Source: an uncultured Ruminococcus sp. (GTDB lineage: Bacteria > Bacillota > Clostridia > Oscillospirales > Acutalibacteraceae). From it: a DNA stretch of 37,541 bases. Each line of letters starts with the position of its first letter. Position 1 is the first letter of the stretch. A program made the translations under genes and the position numbers. The notes under the pieces are model-generated. The model was not told the origin of the DNA. It ran no database searches and was given only the letters and a program-made list of their open reading frames with translations. The stretch lies in contig CACWVH010000044.1 in NCBI GenBank assembly GCA_902764235.1, forward strand, positions 1-37,541, given 5' to 3'. Positions 32,238-37,541 of the stretch are shown here, one piece after another.

Positions 32238-32426
32238 ATGGCGAATGAGAAAATCAAGTCATTGATTCGAGCAAACCACTTGTATTTTTGGCAGGTTGCA
32301 GCAGAAATTGGACTGAATGACGGAAATTTCAGCAGAATGTTACGCCGTGAGTTATCACCTGACAAAAAGCTGATAGTCGAGCAAGCTATTGAAACACTGA
32401 GCAAGGAGAAAAACAATGGAAACTGA
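32238..32426 (+). CDS. Tiny helix-turn-helix protein of element B
   Basis: 62 aa, counterpart of the 58-aa protein of element A: LYFWQVAAEIGLNDGNFSRM then LRRELSPDKK. Probably Cro/AlpA-like. GAAGGAGTT before the ATG; its end overlaps the next gene by 11 nt. Confidence 0.75.
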   Translation: MANEKIKSLIRANHLYFWQVAAEIGLNDGNFSRMLRRELSPDKKLIVEQAIETLSKEKNNGN

Positions 32427-32613
32427 AAAAATTTATTTGACGATCAACGAATTTGCAAACATAACCGGATTGAGCCGCACTTTTATCCGGGAATGCTGCA
32501 GAAATGAAAAAATACCAACTATCCGAGTTGGCAGCGGTACAAATAAAACATATATGATACACGTTCAAAAGGCGTTATCTCAATTCGAGAAAATGACAGG
32601 GGGAAAATTATGA
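32416..32613 (+). CDS. Excisionase-like HTH protein of element B
   Basis: 65 aa winged-helix protein (YLTINEFANITGLSRTFIRE, then KIPTIRVGSGTNKTYMIHV) of the HTH_17/Xis type. Stop overlaps the next start (ATGA). Likely directionality factor for integrase B. Confidence 0.78.
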   Translation: METEKIYLTINEFANITGLSRTFIRECCRNEKIPTIRVGSGTNKTYMIHVQKALSQFEKMTGGKL

Positions 32614-32936
32614 GTGAAAAGACAGCAAAATATTATCAGGTCGAGCCATACGCCACCATTCTTTCAGCAATCGGAAACGGCAGCCAGAATGCACGACACA
32701 AAAATCAATTAGTCCGCTTAACTGGCATGAGCGAACGAGCTTTGCGGAAATCTATTGAGCATTTACGGCGAGAGAATTTTGTTATTATTTCAGACGAAAA
32801 CGGATATTATTTTCCGCAGTCGCAAAAAGACCGCACGGCAGATGTTGAAGGCGATGCAAGAAATGCAATGAATAATAAAGAGCCGCTGTCCTTTACGGCG
32901 GCGGCAAGGATATTTCACGAATTTCAAAAACCATAA
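32610..32936 (+). CDS. Conserved winged-helix-like protein of element B
   Basis: 108 aa, clear homologue of the 109-aa protein of element A. Shared core: AIGNGSQNARHKNQLVRLTG then ALRKSIEHLRRENFVIISDE and GYYFPQ. The conservation between two otherwise diverged elements suggests a central role, perhaps replication control or activation. Confidence 0.75.
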   Translation: MSEKTAKYYQVEPYATILSAIGNGSQNARHKNQLVRLTGMSERALRKSIEHLRRENFVIISDENGYYFPQSQKDRTADVEGDARNAMNNKEPLSFTAAARIFHEFQKP

Positions 32937-32943
32937 AAAAGAG

Positions 32944-33438
32944 GTGAGGGAGACGGCACAAAGGCGAATGTTCAGCAAAAACATTGTAGAATCTGACGAT
33001 TTTATTGACCTATCAAAAGGAGCTAAATTGTTATATTTTTTGTTAGGCGTTGCGGCAGACGATGAGGGTTTTATCCTGAACTGCAAAGCGATAATGCGAG
33101 TTCACGAAATTGATAAATCCGAGCTTGATGAATTAATTGAAAAAGGTTTTGTAATCCCCTTTGATAAATCATTATGTATCAGACATTGGACTATGAATAA
33201 TCAGCTACGTTTTGACAGGTTCAACAAATCTGAATGTAAAGATCGGGACAAAATTCGCATAAGCCCAACAGGAAAAGTATATTATACCGTTGAAGAAATA
33301 GAGCAACAATCTGATTTGATAACGGTGACACTTGATGAGTTTATCGAACAAAGAAAACAAGGCAAATCTAATTCAACAGCACAGCGAGACGAGAAAACAG
33401 CGGCACTTAGAGACGCATTTAATCGACAGTACTGTTAG
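32944..33438 (+). CDS. Replisome-organizer-like protein, probably cut short
   Basis: 164 aa from a GTG start; the RRMFSKNIVESDDFIDLSKG opening with GVAADDEGFI and FVIPFDKSLCIRHW is typical of phage replisome organizers, which are usually 250-300 aa. The stop is TAG at 33436, but the same frame stays open for 42 more codons with a Thr/Gln/His/Lys-rich linker like that of family members, then meets a second TAG at 33565. So the gene is truncated by an amber codon, or read through. The DnaD-like C-terminus is missing. Confidence 0.75.
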   Translation: MRETAQRRMFSKNIVESDDFIDLSKGAKLLYFLLGVAADDEGFILNCKAIMRVHEIDKSELDELIEKGFVIPFDKSLCIRHWTMNNQLRFDRFNKSECKDRDKIRISPTGKVYYTVEEIEQQSDLITVTLDEFIEQRKQGKSNSTAQRDEKTAALRDAFNRQYC

Positions 33439-33449
33439 TATTTATTGTG

Positions 33450-33531
33450 GTTTACCATTGGTAAACCAACGGTAAACACAGTACAGCACAGTACAGCACA
33501 GAAAAGCACAGAAAAGCACAGAAAAGAAAAG
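33450..33531 (+). repeat. Origin-like repeat cluster after the replication gene
   Basis: GTTTACC ATT GGTAAAC is a perfect inverted repeat (33450-33466) followed by a third GGTAAAC (33471-33477). Next come short tandem units 'cacagtacag' (two) and 'cacagaaaag' (three) to about 33531. Iteron-like layout; also reads as a plausible protein linker. Confidence 0.5.
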
Positions 33532-33657
33532 TTTAGCTTAATTCAGAATAAAAAAGATAAAACTTAGGAAAGGGGAGAATCCAAAGAGGGGAACCTTAAA
33601 AAACAACCTCAATTAAAAAATCAAACAACACAATTTAGTGAAAAGGAGCAAATAAAA

Positions 33658-33876
33658 ATGAGAAAAATAACACCAATGAAAGCAATAAGATTGAAATGCC
33701 TTGACTGCTGCTGTTATCAGCTGAAAGAAGTCTCACTCTGTACAGCTGAAAACTGCCCACTTTACCCATACCGAAAGGGTAAACGCCCGAAAGAAAATTA
33801 TATTACTAATCCAAGTAATAACGAAAAAACCGGCCGTACAGCGGTCGAAAGGGGGGTGCTTTATGAAACCACTTGA
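33658..33876 (+). CDS. Small Cys-rich phage-type protein
   Basis: 72 aa. The motif MKAIRLKCLDCCCYQLKEVS then CTAENCPLYPYRKG holds six Cys (C-x2-CC...C-x4-C), probably binding zinc. Such proteins are frequent in Firmicutes prophages and satellites with unknown role. Strong AAAAGGAG site. The frame is the same as that of the upstream replication gene. Confidence 0.75.
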   Translation: MRKITPMKAIRLKCLDCCCYQLKEVSLCTAENCPLYPYRKGKRPKENYITNPSNNEKTGRTAVERGVLYETT

Positions 33877-34099
33877 AATATTAATTTTGGATTTGTATGA
33901 ACGGCACATCGCAAACAAAGAAATGGCCTTGAAATGTATTGACCCTGTTTCAAAAAAGGAAATTATTTGTGATTATAATACAGCCATCAAAAACCGATAT
34001 GACTTTCTTTATTTGGCAAACAATAACTTGACGTTCGACGATATTTTGACAATTATCCGAATCAACAACCGCCTATCCGAAACAGGCGAAAAGGAGTGA
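33863..34099 (+). CDS. Small helical protein of unknown function
   Basis: 78 aa, mostly helical (LEILILDLYERHIANKEMAL, LTFDDILTIIRINNRLSET). Overlaps the previous gene by 14 nt, with GAAAGGGGGG before its ATG. Not recognised. Confidence 0.65.
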   Translation: MKPLEILILDLYERHIANKEMALKCIDPVSKKEIICDYNTAIKNRYDFLYLANNNLTFDDILTIIRINNRLSETGEKE

Positions 34100-34103
34100 C
34101 GAA

Positions 34104-34247
34104 GTGAAACTCATAAACAAGATTCTCGAATTTGAGAATAAACTTGCTGAGATAATCGAAAACGGCAGCCGTCAAGATCAAAAAAAGGCAATCGAAAAGC
34201 TTGCATTTCTTGACAGTTTGCTTGACTATTGCACAGCCGTTGAATAA
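34104..34247 (+). CDS. Very small helical protein
   Basis: 47 aa from GTG, 4 nt after the previous stop, with AGGAG 7 nt upstream of the start. Sequence pattern: KLINKILEFENKLAEIIENG then QDQKKAIEKLAFLDSLLDYC, a likely amphipathic helical hairpin. Too short to assign, but the tight spacing and ribosome site support it. Confidence 0.6.
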   Translation: MKLINKILEFENKLAEIIENGSRQDQKKAIEKLAFLDSLLDYCTAVE

Positions 34248-34264
34248 CAGGTAAAAACAGGGCG

Positions 34265-34305
34265 TTACAGCGGCTTTTTTGCAACATTTGTAAAAGCCGC
34301 TGTAA
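34265..34305 (+). terminator. Terminator of the element B rightward operon
   Basis: TTACAGCGGCTTTT pairs perfectly with AAAAGCCGCTGTAA (14 bp) around a 13-nt loop. Confidence 0.75.
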
Positions 34306-34724
34306 TTCAGCTGAACTGTAGAGGAACTGTAGAAAACAGAAAAAATGTACCTTTGCAAGCGTTTTAGACCGAAAAGGTAATCAGGAATATAGTTTTATAC
34401 CCTTTAACTTTTTGCAAAAAATTCAAGCGTACAGCGACATTTTAGAGCTATTCTTCAATGCCGCTGTTTGGTGCTTTAATATTTACCCACATATAAAAAG
34501 GCTATTTTTCGTCTTATGAATTTTAATCACAGTAAATGATAGACACAAACACTAATAAAAAAGTACAGCAAAAGTACAGGCGCACACACTAAAAGTACAT
34601 ATAACCATGTATGATAAACTATCACAAACTATAACACATATATAGCCTGAAACCCGCATTATAAGCGGTTAAAATACCAAAAACTGCAATAAGCTGTAAT
34701 GAGGTAAAATAGTCACAAAAATTT
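34306..34724. other. Right-end non-coding region of element B
   Basis: No gene seen. Apart from the arm-type repeats (34559-34600) it is AT-rich with a weak CCGCTG-containing stretch near 34460. Confidence 0.5.
34559..34600 (+). repeat. Probable integrase B arm sites, right
   Basis: AAAAGTACAGC (34559-34569), AAAAGTACAGGC (34570-34581) and AAAAGTACA (34591-34599), matching the left-end tandem pair at 30043-30066. Confidence 0.6.
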
Positions 34725-34767
34725 CTCGTAATGAGGAAGTCGAGGGTTCAAGTCCCTTTTCCAGCTC
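34725..34767 (+). other. attR of element B
   Basis: Third exact 43-bp copy of the tRNA 3' segment, marking the return to chromosome. Confidence 0.92.
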
Positions 34768-34775
34768 TTGAAAAG

Positions 34776-34806
34776 CCCCGTCATTTATTTAAGTGACGGG
34801 GTTTTT
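34776..34806 (+). terminator. Original tRNA-Thr terminator, displaced
   Basis: CCCCGTCA pairs with TGACGGGG, then TTTTTGC. In the uninterrupted chromosome it would sit about 8 nt after the tRNA att core. Confidence 0.75.
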
Positions 34807-34930
34807 GCTATTCTTTGATATAAATTAGTCTGCTTTTTTAATGAATATCAGTATTAAATAATCAGGAAGAAAGAATAAATAAGAAAAGCTTCCGATGTGC
34901 AATTGTTTTTCTTGACAAACTGCTGATTTG

Positions 34931-34975
34931 TACAAAAAAGGGTATACTTCCCGGAGCTGACCGGAGAGCATACCC
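34931..34975 (-). terminator. Terminator of the CobW-family gene pair
   Basis: On the minus strand GGGTAT...ATACCC encloses an inner CTCCGG/CCGGGA-type stem and is followed by CTTTTTTGTA. The rest of 34807-35003 holds no gene. Confidence 0.6.
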
Positions 34976-35003
34976 CTGTTTTAATTTTGAGTCCGTTCAG
35001 GTA

Positions 35004-35954
35004 TCAGCCGAAGAATACGGTTTCTTCTTCCGGCTTCTGGGCGGATTTTACTTCTTTTACATAAAGCATGGGACCTGTTTCGCCGTTGAACATTTTGTCC
35101 TTGACAGCTTTGACCTCAGCTGTAACGTAATACCAGCCCTTGTTCTTCACGCTGTCTGCCTTTTTCCAGTTGCACATGAAGCCCACATACTGTATGTCCT
35201 CAGCACAGCAGGTCATAGCAAAGCGGCCGCCGACAAATGTGCCCTTTGGAAGTCTGGGACTTCTTGCAGTCAGTGCCTTGAAGCGTATCGTTTTGCCGTC
35301 ATAGTTTTTAGGATTTTCCATAGCGTCCATATACAGAAGTCCGAAATCCTCGTCCTTGACCTCAACGACAGGAGCATCCATATCATAGGGCAGAGGATCA
35401 ACAATATCATCGTTTTCCATTGTACCGTCCTCATATTCATATACAATGGAGGTACGTCTGCTGACCTGTCTTACAAGAGCATGGAGAGGCATTTTGTCAA
35501 CATCAGGCCTGCATCTGTTGAAGAAAACCACCTCGGAATTATTGAGCTTGTCATAAACGAGCTGACGCATATTATTATTGTATGAAAGGATCGAATTTGC
35601 ATCTGCAAACATCATTATCTGATAGATCTGCCAGTTTCTTGGCAGCACCATTGCAAGCTCCTGGATCGTCCACATACCGTTGTATTCGATCATCACACGC
35701 TCAGCGCCGCTTTTTTTCAGACTGTCGGTCAGGAATTTCTGAGTAAGGTTTTCCTTGCCGTCAGCAATTACGACAGTTACATTTTCGCCGCCCTTGTATT
35801 TTGATGTATCAAGCTCCTCATCGCCGTCCTCAAAGAGAATGCATAGAGTCTTGTCGCCGTCCTGAAAACGCTCATCACAAAGCGTATCATGTATGAATTT
35901 TGTTTTGCCTCCGTCAAGAAAGCCTAAAAACAGGTATACAGGAATATCAGCCAT
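35004..35954 (-). CDS. CobW/COG0523-family GTPase with DUF1980-like C-terminus
   Basis: 316 aa. The P-loop variant LGFLDGGKTKFI (about 8-19) replaces the usual GxxGAGKT. Further GTPase blocks are 'VMIEYNGMW' and 'FFNRC' at the NKxD position, so nucleotide binding may differ. The C-terminal 90 residues (TARSPRLPKGTFVGGRFAMT, then CCAEDIQYVGFMCNW) resemble the DUF1980/YcgQ domain found with metal-linked permeases. ATG 35954 follows GGGGTGAT. It follows the His-rich GTPase on the same strand, so a joint role in metal (likely zinc) delivery is inferred. Confidence 0.75.
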   Translation of the reverse strand: MADIPVYLFLGFLDGGKTKFIHDTLCDERFQDGDKTLCILFEDGDEELDTSKYKGGENVTVVIADGKENLTQKFLTDSLKKSGAERVMIEYNGMWTIQELAMVLPRNWQIYQIMMFADANSILSYNNNMRQLVYDKLNNSEVVFFNRCRPDVDKMPLHALVRQVSRRTSIVYEYEDGTMENDDIVDPLPYDMDAPVVEVKDEDFGLLYMDAMENPKNYDGKTIRFKALTARSPRLPKGTFVGGRFAMTCCAEDIQYVGFMCNWKKADSVKNKGWYYVTAEVKAVKDKMFNGETGPMLYVKEVKSAQKPEEETVFFG

Positions 35955-36093
35955 TTTTATATCACCCCGGAAATAATTAAAATAAAGCTTCTCACATAAA
36001 AAGGTGTCTGACCTTTCAGTCACAGCTTTCAATAATATGTTTAAGGTATGAAAGCTGTGTTACAGATCAATAATCATAACGCACAGCGGAAGC

Positions 36094-37221
36094 TCAGATG
36101 CCGAAAAGCTCTTTGAGGGCGTCCTCCTTGAGCTTTGAGCCTATTACACAGATCCTTCCTGTATAATCTGCTGCGCCGTTTCTTACATCTGCTTCGCCCG
36201 GAACAAGATCGTAATGGATCCACTGACCGTTCTTGCCTGCAACGATTCCCTTTGCACGGAGTACAGTGCCGTATTTTTCACTGTCTGAAAGAGCGTCAAG
36301 TATAGCTTTTATCTCGTCTGTATCATATTTCTTTGCGGTTTCAACGCCCCAGCTTGTAAATACCTCGTCTGCATGATGGTGGTGATGGTGTCCGTGTTCA
36401 TGGTCATGCTCGTGATGATGCTCGTGGTCGTGATCGTGGCAGTGACATTCTTCACCGTCCTCATGGTGATGATGGTGCTCATGTTCGTGGTCATGCTCGT
36501 GCTCATGTTCGTGATGGTGCTCATGGTCATGCTCGTGATCGTGATCGTGGCAGTGGCATTCCTCGCCGTCCTCGTGATGATGGTGATGATGCTCATGCTC
36601 AGGCTTTACATCGTCAACTGTAAGCAGTGCCTTGCCGTCAGCAGCGGAAAGTATCTGCTTGCCTGTCAGCTCATCCCAGGGAGTAGTAACAACAGAAGCC
36701 TTGGTATTATGCTCTCTGATAAGCTCAAGAGCCTTTGCAAGCTTTTCGTCAGAAACATTCTGAGTACGGCTGAGAATAATAGTGCTTGCGAATTCGATTT
36801 GATTATTGTAGAATTCGCCGAAATTCTTCATATAGCTTTTTACCTTTGAAGCATCTGCAACAGTGATAAAGCTGTTGAGGATGACATCATCGCTTGTAAC
36901 TGATTTTACGGCATTGATAACATCCGAAAGCTTACCGACACCGGAAGGCTCGATAAGTATCCTGTCCGGATGGTACTGTTCAAGCACCTTGTTGAGAGCT
37001 TCTCTGAAATCACCGACAAGAGAGCAGCAGATACAGCCTGAATTCATCTCGTTGATCTGTATTCCTGCTTCTTTAAGAAAGCCGCCGTCAATGCCGATCT
37101 CGCCGAATTCGTTTTCGATAAGCACGAGCTGTTCATTTTCATAGCCCTCTTTGATAAGTTTCTTTATAAGCGTAGTTTTGCCTGCACCAAGGAAGCCTGA
37201 AAAAATATCGATTCTTGTCAT
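36094..37221 (-). CDS. CobW/COG0523 metallochaperone GTPase with His-rich linker
   Basis: 375 aa G3E GTPase. Walker A GFLGAGKTT (9-17), the metal motif GCICCS (62-67) and the family pattern ENEFGEIGIDGG are present. Residues about 207-284 form a very His/Asp/Glu-rich linker made of two long repeats of the EDGEECHCHDHDHEH type, which should bind several zinc, nickel or cobalt ions. The CobW C-terminal domain (about 288-375) includes VLRAKGIV. These proteins hand metal to client enzymes, often under zinc limitation. Ribosome site AGGAGAG. Confidence 0.88.
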   Translation of the reverse strand: MTRIDIFSGFLGAGKTTLIKKLIKEGYENEQLVLIENEFGEIGIDGGFLKEAGIQINEMNSGCICCSLVGDFREALNKVLEQYHPDRILIEPSGVGKLSDVINAVKSVTSDDVILNSFITVADASKVKSYMKNFGEFYNNQIEFASTIILSRTQNVSDEKLAKALELIREHNTKASVVTTPWDELTGKQILSAADGKALLTVDDVKPEHEHHHHHHEDGEECHCHDHDHEHDHEHHHEHEHEHDHEHEHHHHHEDGEECHCHDHDHEHHHEHDHEHGHHHHHHADEVFTSWGVETAKKYDTDEIKAILDALSDSEKYGTVLRAKGIVAGKNGQWIHYDLVPGEADVRNGAADYTGRICVIGSKLKEDALKELFGI

Positions 37222-37380
37222 TTTCTTTTCTCTCCTTCTTTAAATTATCCGACTGATAAAAAATTAACATATTCTATGTCAACATACATTATACAACCTT
37301 TATCCCAAAAAAACAACCCGGTAAATTTCTCAAAGTCCGGAGCAGAGGATGGGTGGTAAAATATTAATGAAAGTTTTTAA

Positions 37381-37541
37381 CCTGAATCCGTGAAACTCAT
37401 TATTGATTGTTCTGAAAAAACCTGAGATAATGCGTTGTTTTTTGCATTTCAGGTTTTTAAGCTGTTCACCCATAAGGTGTAGCTTCTCCTGCCCATCCCC
37501 CCGTCCCCCTTCCCAAAGGGAAGGGGGAGAATTCAGGGGAC
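37381..37541 (+). repeat. Structured repeat R3, copy B
   Basis: Inverse match to 9113-9279. Hairpins CCCCCTTCCC AAA GGGAAGGGGG (about 37504-37527), AAGCTG...AGCTT with an inner CACCC/GGTG, and AACCTGAGATAATGC/GCATTTCAGGTT are kept despite base changes. It runs to the window end. The rest of 37222-37380 holds a TATAAT (minus, near 37289) that may serve the GTPase gene. Confidence 0.65.

Larger units (their letters stand above)
29936..34767. mobile_element. Integrative element B (about 4.8 kb)
   Basis: Bounded by attM and attR. It carries integrase and XRE repressor (minus), then a tiny HTH, excisionase-like, winged-helix-like, replisome-organizer-like and three small genes (plus). The gene order matches element A but there is no DnaC, sigma or accessory block. 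No structural, packaging, relaxase or conjugation genes are present. One of the smallest autonomous-looking layouts of this type. Confidence 0.87.

Noticed and set aside
33476-33531. Short spaced repeats considered as a CRISPR array
   Set aside because: Units are about 10 bp with no spacers and no cas genes nearby; iteron or linker-coding repeats fit better.
36373-36849. 158-codon plus-strand frame rich in Met and Val
   Set aside because: It is simply the antisense of the His-rich repeats of the CobW-family gene.

Overview
The window is a chromosomal segment of a low-to-moderate GC, Gram-positive anaerobe of the Clostridia. It looks most like Ruminococcus and relatives (Oscillospiraceae). 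Support for this includes a spoIIA sporulation operon, ADP-glucose glycogen synthase, several serine-rich lipoproteins, PerR with a 'reverse' rubrerythrin, and strong AGGAGG-type ribosome binding sites throughout. The genus is an inference; no rRNA or other marker is present.

Bases 1-20061 are ordinary chromosome with short operons. In order these are the 5' end of an unknown gene (minus), spoIIAA-spoIIAB-sigF (minus), a small lipoprotein (minus), glgA, a Ser-rich lipoprotein (minus), adenine deaminase (minus), a lipoprotein, a Nudix ADP-sugar hydrolase, a membrane protein coupled to hemW, an RlmI-like rRNA methyltransferase, a polysaccharide deacetylase with an amidase-SH3 protein, perR with reverse rubrerythrin, and a LytS/YesM-type kinase with its response regulator (minus). 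The intergenic spaces carry at least three families of structured interspersed repeats and one dense cluster of hairpins. Just before a tRNA gene there is a promoter-to-terminator unit of about 260 nt with no ORF, which looks like a structured non-coding RNA.

Bases 20062-34767 are the accessory core. A tRNA-Thr(CGT) is the target of two integrative elements in tandem. An identical 43-bp tRNA 3' segment occurs at 20093, 29936 and 34725 (attL, attM, attR). Element A (about 9.8 kb) and element B (about 4.8 kb) share one gene plan: a tyrosine integrase and an XRE repressor facing left, then divergently a tiny helix-turn-helix protein, an excisionase-like protein, a conserved winged-helix-like protein of about 109 aa and a phage-type replisome organizer. 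Neither has capsid, terminase, relaxase or conjugation genes, so they look like minimal phage-satellite-like or mobilisable elements. Each integrase is flanked by its own short repeats at both element ends (probable arm sites). Both elements are strongly enriched for CAGCGG, which contains the B. subtilis Chi core AGCGG. Element A adds a DnaC-like loader, its own sigma factor, an RHH-DUF4160-DUF2442 operon, a probable type I toxin with a convergent RNA antitoxin, a second RHH regulator with its own operators, and a HIRAN-like protein.

Bases 34768-37541 return to chromosome: the displaced tRNA terminator, then two minus-strand CobW-family GTPases (one with a DUF1980-like C-terminus, one with a very His-rich linker) suggesting metal handling, and finally a copy of an interspersed repeat also seen inverted near 9.1 kb.
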